Part shown: in pieces, positions 26,442-35,542 of the stretch
Layout of the letters: each line of letters starts with the position of its first letter
How positions within the stretch are numbered: the first letter of the stretch is position 1
Assembly (NCBI GenBank): GCA_021108215.1
Contig: JAIORK010000001.1
Span: 62,001-126,000 of the forward strand
Length of the DNA: 64,000 bases
Reading direction: 5' to 3'
Origin: a bacterium
GTDB lineage: Bacteria; Oederibacteriota; JAAXVQ01; JAUVAV01
The notes under the pieces: generated by a model
What the model was told of the DNA's origin: nothing
The model's database searches: none
Seen by the model: only the letters and a program-made list of their open reading frames with translations
Program-made: the position numbers and the translations under genes

Positions 26442-28982
26442 TTATTCCTTCGGTGTTGTGATTTTTAAAATACGGCTCCAAGGACCGCCGCCGCCGCGAT
26501 TGATATTGCGTACCTTAACAAAATAGGTGGTTTTGGGAGTGAGATTATTGAAAATATACGGCGGCGTGCTGATCGCCTTGGGCTGGCCGGAATTTTGTCC
26601 CTGGCCATCAGTACCGATGCTGACCTCATATTGAAAATAGTATTTGTCGGAAATCCAGGTGAGGGTCAAAGCATTTTCAGAAATATCAGAGAATGCCAGA
26701 TTGGTCGGTGCGGTAATAGGCGGTGAGGGACGGGTTGTGACCAACATGGTGTCTGACCAAGGGCCTTCACCTGACGTATTAAAAGCGCGAATTTTAATAT
26801 AGTAGCTTGTATTTGGACTGAGGCCTGTCATGGCATATTTATTTTGTTTGAGTTTTTCAATACCGCGATTACCGGCGCTGACATCTGTTCCAATACTAAG
26901 CTCATAGCCGGTGACCGCCTGCATGGCTTTCCAACTAAGCATCGCAGCGATATCAGACACTTCTGAAGCAAGCAACAGGGCCGGTGCGGAATTTGGCGGT
27001 GCAATCGGGGTTTCAAACGAAACGAGGGAACTCCAAGGACCCACTCCGGAATAATTTCTTGCCCGAACCTGGACTCTGTACTTGCGGTTTGAGTCAAGCG
27101 GTTTTAAAGTCATGGAAGTCCCTTCGCGCTTTTTAAGCATCGTCCATTGACGGCGTTGGGGTGAATAACGGATTTCATAGGTGACAGGCATACTGCCGGC
27201 TACTGGTTCCCATCCCAGATAAGCTTCAAAGGGCAAGATGTTGGAGACCGTAAAATTTCGTGGTCCCTCGGCAGGGAGTGTGACGAAACGGACCGGTTCA
27301 GACCAATTGCCGGGGCCGCCTAAATTGAGCGCTCTTAGTTTTAAATAATACATACTGTTTTTTTTGAGACCGCTGATACGCGTTTTATTCTGATGGGAAG
27401 TATGGACTTTACTCTCGAGCGGATTGTCGTCAAGCGCAACGGAAACCTCGTAGGTGCTGATATCTTCCTGCGCATACCAGGTTAAATTGACATAGGTTCC
27501 GGTAATTTCAGTAATCCTGGGTTGGTTGGGTTGCAGGGGAATCGGGAAGGTGGTGAAGCTGATAATATTGGACCAGGCACCGACCTGGTTGTTGGGTAAA
27601 ATCGGGCGGATCCTCGCATAGTAAGTGGCTTCCGGAATGAGGCCGATGATTTCGGTCGGTGGTGCGGTTACCTCAATTGATTGACTGTTTCCAGCTTCGA
27701 CATCCAGACCATAAGCAAGTTCATACGCGCTGGCCTGCCGCAGCCTCGGCCAGCGTAATTTGGCACTTGCGTGCTTTACATCAAAAACCACCATTTGTTT
27801 TAATCCGCCAGGCAGGGTTTTAAAGCTGACCGGCAGAGTCCAGGAACTTGACCCGGTTGTGTTGACTGTACGAACGCGGACAGCATAGGTTCGGTTGGGG
27901 AAAAGGTTTTTTAGCGTGTAAGTGGCATTGGCGGTAATGGTTGTCCCGGTATTGGTACCCTGGCTGTCAGTACCCCATTGGATGTGGTAATAGCGGGAAA
28001 TGCGCGAGCCGGCAAGGGATTGCCAGCCAATAATTGCCTGGTTATTGGTCTGACCAAGAATCGAGACACCACGCGGCTTGGAAGGCAGGGTCAAAAAAGG
28101 AGTGCTTTTTCCCCAGGGGGTTGTCGTGCCATTGACAATTGCACGCACTTTAAAGTAATACTGAGTATTTGGAGAAAGATGAAAAGTGAAGCTGCTGTTT
28201 TCGGTAGGTACCAGACCGATATTTTGTCCAATCGGATCTGTACCATACGCAATATCATAAGTGCTTGCGTTGGCGAGTTTATGCCAGTTTAAAACAGCGG
28301 ATGAATTGTTCCCGCTGCGAACCGACAATCCACTGGGTGCCAGATCAGAAGCAAAGGGAAGTGTTGTAATTGAGATGGGTAAGCTCCAAGGTCCCTGGGT
28401 TTTGGGATTGCTGGCCCGGATTTTAATATAATAGGTGGCATTACGGTTTAAATCATGAACCATTGTGAAGTTTTTTTCTGTTGTTTTGAATCCATCCACA
28501 CTGGCATCCGTATCTGTTCCGTAAGACAGCTCATAATAAATATCAGGTAGATCACGGTAGCGATCGCTCCAGTTAAGATGCACAGATGTATCAGTAATCG
28601 TATCCGCTTCCAGATCGGTCATCATGGGAATTTGGGTTGAAAAAGACTGGATTTTGCTCCAGGCAGCAGCCCGGCCGCCAATAATAGCCCGGACTTTTAC
28701 ACGATAGATTGTATTGGGTAAAAGTCGGGTTAGATTTTTTTTCGTGTTGCTTACAAACATGGGTCTGCGGTTGGAAGCGCCTTCATCGGTGCCGAAGGAG
28801 AGTTCATACCGGGTGGCTCCCGCAATGGTTTCCCAGCGCACATGAATGGAATTTTGCGTTGGGTTGGAGACAGCCAGGTTGGGGGTGGGTGATTGCCCCG
28901 TCAGTTCTTCTGAAAATCCGCCGGACGCACTGAGAAATAGAAAAAAGACTGCAATGATGAACTGTGTGATTTTTGATGTCAT
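26442..28982 (-). CDS. Secreted protein of nine fibronectin type III modules
   Basis: 846 residues from the ATG at 28982, with GGAG upstream and followed at once by a signal peptide (MTSKITQFIIAVFFLFLSA). The open frame extends 26 codons further 5' but without ribosome site. After the signal peptide the whole protein is about nine ~90-residue fibronectin-III modules. Each has a W in strand B, YELSxGTD in strand C and YYxKxRAxN...GPWS towards the end. No catalytic or anchoring domain is visible. Likely an extracellular adhesion or scaffold protein. Confidence 0.88.
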   Translation of the reverse strand: MTSKITQFIIAVFFLFLSASGGFSEELTGQSPTPNLAVSNPTQNSIHVRWETIAGATRYELSFGTDEGASNRRPMFVSNTKKNLTRLLPNTIYRVKVRAIIGGRAAAWSKIQSFSTQIPMMTDLEADTITDTSVHLNWSDRYRDLPDIYYELSYGTDTDASVDGFKTTEKNFTMVHDLNRNATYYIKIRASNPKTQGPWSLPISITTLPFASDLAPSGLSVRSGNNSSAVLNWHKLANASTYDIAYGTDPIGQNIGLVPTENSSFTFHLSPNTQYYFKVRAIVNGTTTPWGKSTPFLTLPSKPRGVSILGQTNNQAIIGWQSLAGSRISRYYHIQWGTDSQGTNTGTTITANATYTLKNLFPNRTYAVRVRTVNTTGSSSWTLPVSFKTLPGGLKQMVVFDVKHASAKLRWPRLRQASAYELAYGLDVEAGNSQSIEVTAPPTEIIGLIPEATYYARIRPILPNNQVGAWSNIISFTTFPIPLQPNQPRITEITGTYVNLTWYAQEDISTYEVSVALDDNPLESKVHTSHQNKTRISGLKKNSMYYLKLRALNLGGPGNWSEPVRFVTLPAEGPRNFTVSNILPFEAYLGWEPVAGSMPVTYEIRYSPQRRQWTMLKKREGTSMTLKPLDSNRKYRVQVRARNYSGVGPWSSLVSFETPIAPPNSAPALLLASEVSDIAAMLSWKAMQAVTGYELSIGTDVSAGNRGIEKLKQNKYAMTGLSPNTSYYIKIRAFNTSGEGPWSDTMLVTTRPSPPITAPTNLAFSDISENALTLTWISDKYYFQYEVSIGTDGQGQNSGQPKAISTPPYIFNNLTPKTTYFVKVRNINRGGGGPWSRILKITTPKE

Positions 28983-29088
28983 TGTCGACTCCATCGTGAA
29001 ATGAGGAAAATCATATAGTGAATAGAAAGAAAAAGTGTAGTATGTGGACGATTCTACCATAGGCTTCAGCCGGGGGTCTACAAAAAGC

Positions 29089-29118
29089 TTGGGTAAGATC
29101 GATAGTGATCGTGTATAA
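29089..29118 (+). promoter_or_regulatory. Putative promoter of hflX
   Basis: Perfect -10 TATAAT (29113-29118), 18 nt after a weak -35 TTGGGT (29089-29094). Transcription would begin near 29125, almost at the ATG 29129, suggesting a leaderless or very short leader. Confidence 0.55.
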
Positions 29119-29128
29119 TCATATAAAA

Positions 29129-30439
29129 ATGCAGGCAGGCTCTGGAAAGAAGCCTGTGCAGCTGGTGGAAAGGAAGATACGCTTGGATAAAGTTTACTTA
29201 ATCAGTCTTAAATTTCAAGGTGGTGCAGATGATGGGGAAGAATCATTGCAAGAATTGGAACGCCTAACCATCACTGCGGGTGGTGATGTTGCCGGGAACA
29301 GACTTTTTTCCCGTCCCCATCCCTATGCGGCACTTTTTTTTGGGCCTGGCCAGACCAAAGAAATCAAAAAAACAATTGATGAACTTCGGGTTGATTTGGT
29401 GGTTGTTGACCACGAACTCAAACCAAGCCAGCAGCGAAATCTGGAGCAGGTTTTTGAGGTTCGGGTTATTGATCGCACTCAGCTTATTTTGGATATTTTT
29501 GCACAGCGCGCCAAGACGCATGAGGGCAAGCTTCAGGTGGAACTGGCCCAGTATTCCTATTTATTGCCGAGACTAAGCGGCAAAGGGGTGGAACTTTCCC
29601 GTCTCGGTGGAGGGATCGGAACCCGAGGTCCGGGCGAGACCAAGCTGGAACAAGATCGTCGTCAATTACGTACCCGAATTTCTGTACTTAAAAAGCAGAT
29701 TGAGACCCTTAAGCGAACACGTAAACTCCATCGCCAGGAACGGGAATCTGTTCCGTTGCCATTGGTTTCCCTGATTGGGTATACTAATGCCGGAAAATCC
29801 GCGTTGTTAAAAACATTGACCGGCGAAAATGCTTTTGTACAGGACAAGCTTTTTGCAACACTGGATCTTTCTACCCGTAAACTGATCCTGCCGCCGAGTC
29901 AGGAAATATTGCTCACCGACACAGTCGGGTTTATTCGTCGCTTGCCGCATCATTTGGTGGCGGCGTTTCGCGGAACCTTGGAAGAGGTTGTCTCCGCTGA
30001 TCTCTTACTGCATATCCTTGATTGTTCACATTTTGACTGGGAAGGGCACCTTCGAGTGGTCAACAGCGTGCTCGAAGACCTCAAGGCCCGGGATAAACCC
30101 GTTATCTTGGTTTTCAATAAAATTGATTTAGTGAGCCGTGCCATGCACCACCGTTTGCGGTACCAATTCCCCGGCTGTGTTTTAGTTTCAGCTTTGAGAA
30201 AGGACGGGATCCAGGATTTATTAGAAGCACTCAAAGTGCAACTGGCCGAGACCTGGCAAGAAATCATCCTGAGAATTCCTTATAACCAGTCCGATATTCT
30301 TTCGTTGATTAAACGCCGGGGCCGGATCATCAAAGAAATTTATGGACCCAAAATTATCACCTTGCAAGCGGAGCTGCCACCCCAAATCATTGGTCTCGTC
30401 AAGCAGTGGAAAAAGGAAATGAAACTCGCCGGGAAATAA
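29129..30439 (+). CDS. hflX: GTPase HflX
   Basis: 436 residues from ATG 29129. Ribosome-associated GTPase of the Obg-HflX superfamily, which splits stalled ribosomes. Conserved N-terminal domain (GPGQTKEIK, DHELKPSQQRNLE, DRTQLILDIFAQRAKTHEGK, QVELAQYSYLLPRL), glycine-rich GGGIGTRGPGETKLEQDRR, then the G-domain: GYTNAGKS (G1, ~217), DTVGFIRRLP (G3), NKID (G4) and a VSAL-type G5. Start is uncertain: TTG 29183 has a better ribosome site (AAAGGAAG), but the promoter position fits 29129. Confidence 0.95.
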   Translation: MQAGSGKKPVQLVERKIRLDKVYLISLKFQGGADDGEESLQELERLTITAGGDVAGNRLFSRPHPYAALFFGPGQTKEIKKTIDELRVDLVVVDHELKPSQQRNLEQVFEVRVIDRTQLILDIFAQRAKTHEGKLQVELAQYSYLLPRLSGKGVELSRLGGGIGTRGPGETKLEQDRRQLRTRISVLKKQIETLKRTRKLHRQERESVPLPLVSLIGYTNAGKSALLKTLTGENAFVQDKLFATLDLSTRKLILPPSQEILLTDTVGFIRRLPHHLVAAFRGTLEEVVSADLLLHILDCSHFDWEGHLRVVNSVLEDLKARDKPVILVFNKIDLVSRAMHHRLRYQFPGCVLVSALRKDGIQDLLEALKVQLAETWQEIILRIPYNQSDILSLIKRRGRIIKEIYGPKIITLQAELPPQIIGLVKQWKKEMKLAGK

Positions 30440-30451
30440 AATTTTTATCTA

Positions 30452-30580
30452 TCGTGCCAACGCGAACACAATGAGCAGCTTGCCCGGCGTATGCGGGGGC
30501 GAATGCCGGGTGCCGGGTGAGCCATTGCTGAAGCGAGTCAATACCGCCAAAGGTGGATATTTGTATAAAAATATCCAGCC
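30452..30580. repeat. Dispersed GCGAACAC repeat, copy 1
   Basis: ATCGTGCCAACGCGAACACA...GCAGCTTGCCCGGCG...GGCGAATGCCGGGT, shared with copies near 35238, 53328 and 61070. A nested hairpin GGATATTT/AAATATCC ends it. It fills the gap between hflX and the convergent chemoreceptor gene, where no terminator of normal type is seen. Confidence 0.8.
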
Positions 30581-30626
30581 AGTCCTGAAAAAGTTAACTG
30601 ACAGATAATTTTTTGAGGAAGCTTGA

Positions 30627-32345
30627 TCAGGTCATTTTTCGGATGGATTCCTGGAGGGAGTCGGAGGCGGTGGAGATTTCCTGAATACTGTCGGTGACCG
30701 AGACCATGGAATTGTTGAGTTCTTCCATACTGGCGGCGATTTCTTCCAGTGCGGAGGCATTATCTTCGGCGAACACGATTACTTCCCGCATGTTGCCCTG
30801 GACTTCGTCTGTTCGTTCCAATTGCGAACTGGACAGGGTGGACATGGATGCCACGCGCTGTTCCAGGTTGCTGACGGATTTTACGATGATGGCCAGTGAT
30901 TTTTCAGATTCAGTCATGGATTCCCGGCCGGATATTACATGTTTGGCACCGTCGGTCATGGACGTGACCGCAGACCGGTTCTCATGCTGGATGCGTTGCA
31001 CCAGAGAGCCGATTTGTTTGGTGGCATCCCCGGATTCTTCGGCCAGCTTTTTGATCTCGTCCGCCACCACAGCAAAGCCCCGGCCCGCATCGCCGGCCCG
31101 GGCCGCCTCGATCGCTGCGTTTAGCGCCAGCAGGTTGGTTTGCTCGGAGATCTGCGTGATCACTTCAAGCATCTGGTCAATTTCCTGAATCGTGCCGCTG
31201 AGCTCTTCTACTTGGCGGACGTTTTGATCGAAGATATTGAAAAGGAGGTTGATTTTTTCGATGGCGGACTGAATGATCCGGCTGCTATCTTCGGCGGTAG
31301 AATGCGTGAGTCGGGCCAGATTGCTGGCCTCATCCAGGGAGGTAAGGAATTTTTTCAGGGAAGCGGCTTGGTCTTGGATGGTTTTGGCCGAATTGACCGT
31401 ATGTTCCCGCTGCTGCTCGGCATTGGTGGCAACAGAGGAGATATTGCTGGTGACCTCCTGGGTTGCGGCGCTGATTTCTTCAGCCAGGGATGACAAGTGT
31501 TCAGAGATTCGCTGCAGGGTCTCGGTCAGGGATTTGGTGCGGAAGATTGCAGTTTGGATGGATTCGAGAAAATGACTCATATTATTAAATGTACTGGCCA
31601 ATAGACCGATTTCATCGCGGGTGTTGACGTTTATAGTGTGTGTTAGATCTCCGGCGCCAATTTTCTGGGCACCCGCCTGTAAAAGCTTAATCGGCCTGGT
31701 TAAAGTACGCGTAAAGAAAAATGCCGCGATAACACCAAGCACAAGAATACCTATGGAAATTATAAAAATCTGTAGTGTCGCTGTATGAATAATTTTATTT
31801 GATCTTTCCTGTGAAGCACCCAGCACCATGGCGCCGATGAGTCGGCCATTTATCAACAGCTTCCTTCTCGCCTCTATGACGTCTTTATCCTCGCGTTTCG
31901 TTTTGTTTATATAAAATGAATCTTCAACAGTTTTGGTATAAGGAACAGGTTGACTGTAATCAAATTGGGTTATTTCATTAAATATTTCAGGTTCTTCCCG
32001 GCTCACGCGGGAATAGTCGCTATCACCGATTATCCGGCCGCGGTCATCATAAATCGTAATATAGATAATATCTTCCTGTTTAAGCACGTCAGTGCAGACT
32101 TCTTTTAATAAAGGATAATCCCATGACACTAACATCTCCTTGCAATTGGTCGCCAGATTTGAAGATAAGGTTTTTAACCGGATGATATTTTCAGTGTGAA
32201 TGATTTTTTGGATGTTGAAGGAAAATGACAGCGTCAAGGCAAGAATGGCTGCCACGAGCAGGGCAACGGTTACAATCAAGTATTTATTAAGAATACTTAA
32301 ACCCAGAACCTTAGTTTTCGAAAAAATTGTTTTTTCCCCCATCAT
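30627..32345 (-). CDS. Methyl-accepting chemotaxis protein
   Basis: 572 residues. Transmembrane helix at about residues 18-45, periplasmic ligand domain of ~145 residues (dCache/sCache-like size; ITIYDDRGRIIGDSDYS), second helix at ~190-212, HAMP (RPIKLLQAGAQKIGAGDLTHTINV), then a long coiled coil. The conserved hairpin tip is QTNLLALNAAIEAARAGDAGRGFAVVADEI. No C-terminal CheR-binding pentapeptide. The second Met (32342) has slightly better spacing to GGAG. Downstream of a PhnD-like binding protein gene on the same strand, so it may sense the bound ligand. Confidence 0.95.
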   Translation of the reverse strand: MMGEKTIFSKTKVLGLSILNKYLIVTVALLVAAILALTLSFSFNIQKIIHTENIIRLKTLSSNLATNCKEMLVSWDYPLLKEVCTDVLKQEDIIYITIYDDRGRIIGDSDYSRVSREEPEIFNEITQFDYSQPVPYTKTVEDSFYINKTKREDKDVIEARRKLLINGRLIGAMVLGASQERSNKIIHTATLQIFIISIGILVLGVIAAFFFTRTLTRPIKLLQAGAQKIGAGDLTHTINVNTRDEIGLLASTFNNMSHFLESIQTAIFRTKSLTETLQRISEHLSSLAEEISAATQEVTSNISSVATNAEQQREHTVNSAKTIQDQAASLKKFLTSLDEASNLARLTHSTAEDSSRIIQSAIEKINLLFNIFDQNVRQVEELSGTIQEIDQMLEVITQISEQTNLLALNAAIEAARAGDAGRGFAVVADEIKKLAEESGDATKQIGSLVQRIQHENRSAVTSMTDGAKHVISGRESMTESEKSLAIIVKSVSNLEQRVASMSTLSSSQLERTDEVQGNMREVIVFAEDNASALEEIAASMEELNNSMVSVTDSIQEISTASDSLQESIRKMT

Positions 32346-32388
32346 AGACTCCGTTATGAAAGTGAATCAACATGAGATTAACCCGCCG

Positions 32389-32447
32389 ACAAGGAGCTGC
32401 ACTAGGTGAATCCGGCTTCGGCCAAAAGTTTGCGGAGCTCCTTTTAG
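32389..32447. other. Inverted repeat between phnD-like and chemoreceptor genes
   Basis: AAGGAGCTGCA and TGCGGAGCTCCTTTT can pair across about 35 nt. On the minus strand it lies just upstream of the chemoreceptor start and downstream of the binding-protein gene, so it could partly separate their expression. It lacks a U-run on the minus strand. Confidence 0.45.
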
Positions 32448-32498
32448 TTGATTATAGTTATCCTGAAACCAAAGCATTCCTTAATCAGACAGTATAAT

Positions 32499-33395
32499 TT
32501 ATTTATCAAACTTTTTTTTCCAGTAATCCAGGTCATAAAATTTTTCACCGTGAATCGAATCACACGCTTTTTTTACCGTATTATAATCCGCTAATTCTAT
32601 AGATACCCATTTTTCGTATTTTTTATTCACCAATTGGATATCAGCAAGATTTTTTTTATGCATGTTAAGGAGTGCCTGTTTGACTTTTTTTAATTCTTTT
32701 TTAGGAATTGTTTTGGTATTGACGCAAAGCGGGAACTCCGGTACGGCAGGATGCCGCCAGAGACTTCGCAACTGTTCTTTTTCTTCATTGTATTGATTGA
32801 AAGTGGCTTCATTTATGAAACAAGCGGCAAACTGTCCAATAATAACCGCTTGCGCAGCTTTATCATGCCTGCCGAGATGTTCAAATTGAAAATATTTAAA
32901 TTTGTCAATTCCCTGGTCTTTCAGCCAGCCGGTCGGCATGAGATTGCCGGAAGTGGAAGAAGGACTGGTCCCGCATACTTTTTTTCCTTTTAAATCTTTA
33001 AGTGATTGGTAGGGAGATTCAACTTTAACCGCGAGATGGCCGTAATAAGTCGGGGAACCGGATTTTTGAGCGCAGGCAAAGGGAAGCACCGGGCCGCTGC
33101 CGGCAGCTTGTACGCAGGTAACGGGCGCAAGAAATGCAAAATCAATTTCACCGGCCACAATATCTTTCACCACGGCAGTGTATCCGCCGGTAACCCCGGT
33201 GGTGGGATACAGTTTTAAACGTATATCCAGGCCGGTTTCCGCGCGAAGAACTTTTTCTATTCCCTTGAATCTTTCCATCATCTCCGTGGGTTTTCTAAGT
33301 GGCAAAATACCGAGATAATATGTTTTTGCCCAGATTTCTCCCGCTTGCGCCAAGCTAAAACAGATCAACATAATTCCTAATAATTTTTTTGTCAT
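32499..33395 (-). CDS. PhnD-like periplasmic phosphate/phosphonate-binding protein
   Basis: 298 residues with signal peptide (LLGIMLICFSLAQA). Fold and motifs of the PhnD/PtxB-type ABC binding family: LGILPLRKPTEMMERF, GYTAVVKDIVAGEIDFAFLAPVT, YYGHLAVKVESPYQSLKDLKGKKVCGTSPSSTSGNLMP. No permease or ATPase gene adjoins it. Together with the chemoreceptor and the OprP-like porin this points to sensing of phosphate-like anions; the ligand is not proven. AAGGAG precedes the ATG. Confidence 0.85.
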   Translation of the reverse strand: MTKKLLGIMLICFSLAQAGEIWAKTYYLGILPLRKPTEMMERFKGIEKVLRAETGLDIRLKLYPTTGVTGGYTAVVKDIVAGEIDFAFLAPVTCVQAAGSGPVLPFACAQKSGSPTYYGHLAVKVESPYQSLKDLKGKKVCGTSPSSTSGNLMPTGWLKDQGIDKFKYFQFEHLGRHDKAAQAVIIGQFAACFINEATFNQYNEEKEQLRSLWRHPAVPEFPLCVNTKTIPKKELKKVKQALLNMHKKNLADIQLVNKKYEKWVSIELADYNTVKKACDSIHGEKFYDLDYWKKKFDK

Positions 33396-33469
33396 TTTTT
33401 TCTCCTTTTTAATAGTTTAGCAACCTAAAAAAAACATTGGTATTTATGAGTGAAAAGTATTACTTTATA

Positions 33470-33498
33470 ATAATGCATCACAGGGATTCTTGCGTCAA
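33470..33498 (-). promoter_or_regulatory. Putative promoter of the PhnD-like gene
   Basis: On the minus strand: TTGACG (33498-33493), 17-nt spacer, CATTAT (33475-33470), followed by an AT-rich stretch and AAGGAG before the ATG at 33395. Confidence 0.6.
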
Positions 33499-33816
33499 GC
33501 GAATAAGTAAAACTATTTCCGGAGCGCGCTGATTTGGACTTTGTTTTTTTAAGAAGGGGTGTATGAAAGGGTGACATCAAGACACGGACCGGAAAAAAGA
33601 AGTCTTGATACTTTTATGTGCGGTGTTGTAATATTTAATAATTAAAAGTGGAGCAAACTAAGATTAATACAAACATGTCGATGCGATAAAGGCGTAGCAG
33701 CCAAAATCAGTCGTATGGGTGTGAATAGGGGGTGAGCATTTTTTAGAGAAAATTATTTTTAATTATATCGAGATAAGAAAACAGTAAAAAAATAATTCAA
33801 AACAGGAGGATGCTTA
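33499..33816. other. Divergent intergenic leader of the porin gene
   Basis: AT-rich region with no open frame. The part 33650-33745 has GC-bearing segments (GAGCAAAC, GATGCGATAAAGGCGTAGCAGCC, GGGGGTGAGC) that look like a structured leader, but I could not match them to a known riboswitch. AGGAGG stands before the porin ATG. Confidence 0.35.
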
Positions 33817-34890
33817 ATGTCGGATTTGCTGAAACGGTTTGTGGTTTGTTTGGGCGCACTATGTATGTTATCCCTGGGAGCGGCGGCAATGGCGGAAGAA
33901 ACAGTGCTTCAGACGGTTCAGCCGGTGACAACGGAAACCGCGCCTAAGGTTGCGCCAAAAATTCCTGCGCCGGTTGCTATTACTGATTTGAAGGTGCATG
34001 GTTTTATCCAGGCTTACTATGCGTGGTATGAAAAAATGAATCCGGACAGCTATTTTGAAATCAAACGCGCCCGGATGACATTGGAAGGGGTAATTGCCCG
34101 GGCGGTTAAAAGCAAAATTCAAGTTGACATGGCTTCGGCGACGAATGTTTTGTTGGATGCATATATTAGTTACAAACCTTTTTCGTATCTGAATTTAAAA
34201 ATGGGTCAAGTTAAAATACCCTTTAGTGAGGAACAAATAGGTTCTTCCGCCAAACTGGCTGTTTTTCATCGCTCTGAAGCGACCAGCAAACTTTCCTATA
34301 ACTATGATCTGGGACTCATGGCCGATGGCAAGCTCTTGGGAAATAAAATTTATTATGGCGCGGGTGTGTTTAATGGCACTGGCCGTAACCAAGCGGATAA
34401 CAATGATAACAAAGATGTTGTGGGCCGCGTGGTTTTGACACCCATGGCAGGGAGCGGTTCTTTTTTGGACGGTCTTTCTCTGGGGGGGGCTGTTCAAGTT
34501 GGCCGCCAACCGCAGGCAGGGACGGATGAAGGTGAACGCACCCGCTACGGTGGACTGTTGAAGTACGCATACGCCGGCTTTACATTACAGGGTGAATATA
34601 TCTATCAAGAAAAAGAACAAGTTGACGCGAGCAAAAATTTTGCTTCAGGCTGGTATGGGCTGGCTACTTATTGTGTTGTTCCGGAGTTGGATGTTGCAGT
34701 GAAATTTGAGATGTACGATCCTGATCAAGCTGTTGAATTGGATGGGAGTCAGGTCGGGAGTATTGGCTTGAATTATTTCTTTAATAAGATGAAGGTTCAA
34801 GCAACGTACCGTTTGAAAAAGAGTGAAACCGACATTAATCCCATTAAAGAATTTTATTTAATGACGCAAATTAAATACGGGAAAAAATAA
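33817..34890 (+). CDS. OprP/OprO-type (phosphate-selective) porin
   Basis: 357 residues. Signal peptide to about residue 26 (LGAAAMA-EE), a Pro/Thr/Val-rich linker, then a beta-barrel starting KVHGFIQAYYAWYEK and FEIKRARMTLEG. LKMGQVKIPFSEEQIGSS and the RSEA...YDLGLMADG pattern are typical of the Porin_O_P family. In the family the channel favours phosphate or pyrophosphate; the arginine ladder cannot be judged from sequence alone. Divergent from the PhnD-like gene, which supports an anion-uptake theme. Excellent ribosome site AGGAGG. Confidence 0.88.
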   Translation: MSDLLKRFVVCLGALCMLSLGAAAMAEETVLQTVQPVTTETAPKVAPKIPAPVAITDLKVHGFIQAYYAWYEKMNPDSYFEIKRARMTLEGVIARAVKSKIQVDMASATNVLLDAYISYKPFSYLNLKMGQVKIPFSEEQIGSSAKLAVFHRSEATSKLSYNYDLGLMADGKLLGNKIYYGAGVFNGTGRNQADNNDNKDVVGRVVLTPMAGSGSFLDGLSLGGAVQVGRQPQAGTDEGERTRYGGLLKYAYAGFTLQGEYIYQEKEQVDASKNFASGWYGLATYCVVPELDVAVKFEMYDPDQAVELDGSQVGSIGLNYFFNKMKVQATYRLKKSETDINPIKEFYLMTQIKYGKK

Positions 34891-34997
34891 AGGTTCTGAT
34901 TTTGGTTTTTTTAAGTCGCGTTTTTTGGATTGGGGACACCTTACTTAATTGTTAACAATCATTTTTGTCCAAAGTAAGTATTACAGTATGTGATAAA

Positions 34998-35134
34998 GCC
35001 GGTTAGAATGTTTGTTTTTAAAGAAAAAAACGCATTAGCAATAAAAGAGTATGGCTATAGTGAGCCATGTCGTCGAGGCTTGCTTGAGCGTTGACAGCGT
35101 CGGTTTTTCTTTAAAAATAAGCATTCTAACCGGC
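34998..35134 (+). repeat. Long fold-back element, group A copy 2
   Basis: Arms 34998-35028 and 35104-35134 (31 bp). Two differences, both G.U on the plus strand. The arm CCGGTTAGAATGTTTG enters TTTTTAAAGAAAAA. The core AACGCATTAGCAATA...TCGTCGAGGCTTGCTTG...GTTGACAG closely matches copy 3. Right flank ending GGACAGCAGTG (to 35171) matches copy 1. Confidence 0.9.
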
Positions 35135-35237
35135 CTGGTAACAGGGTGTTTTGTGAATTAGGACAGCAGTGATTAACAATGTATATTAACTTGAGTAAGG
35201 TGTTCCCGGAAGAAAAAAAGACCGATGGTCATAAGAT

Positions 35238-35330
35238 TATCGTGCCGGCGCGAACACAATGGGCAGCTTGCCCCGCGTATGCGGGGGCGAATGCCGGGTG
35301 CCGGGCAAGCCTGTGGATTTTTATCACCTT
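35238..35330. repeat. Dispersed GCGAACAC repeat, copy 2
   Basis: ATCGTGCCGGCGCGAACACA...GGCAGCTTGCCCCGCG...GGCGAATGCCGGGTGCC, close to the copy at 30452. It lies with the fold-back element in the 650-nt gap between the porin and the Gfo/Idh gene; a short open frame crossing it has no coding character. Confidence 0.82.
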
Positions 35331-35480
35331 GCAAGTCAAACTCCCGCCTGAAATTATATCATTCTATTTCCTGCAAAAAAACTCCGAAAACGGGACAAAA
35401 ATGGTAAGATGAGTTTTAATTTAAGTGGAAAAGGGTAAGCCTATTCGAAGAAAGGGTCATGCCGCTTTCAACTATTCGTC

Positions 35481-35509
35481 TTGACAGGTGAAAGGCATGT
35501 CCGCATAAT
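35481..35509 (+). promoter_or_regulatory. Promoter of the lipid A/core operon
   Basis: Consensus -35 TTGACA (35481-35486), 17-nt spacer, CATAAT (35504-35509). The best promoter in the window, 34 nt before the Gfo/Idh start at 35543 and serving lpxB, waaA, lpxK and probably the following genes. Confidence 0.8.
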
Positions 35510-35542
35510 CGGTGTTTTAATTGAAGGAGCCAATGACTTATT

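Noticed and set aside
33650-33745. Cyclic-di-GMP riboswitch before the porin
   Set aside because: GCAAAC and a GCG...GGC segment are present, but the GNRA hairpin and the ACGCAAAGCC core of the GEMM class are not.
35179-35412. Short plus-strand frame in the gap before the Gfo/Idh gene
   Set aside because: It runs through a dispersed repeat present elsewhere as non-coding DNA and has no ribosome site.
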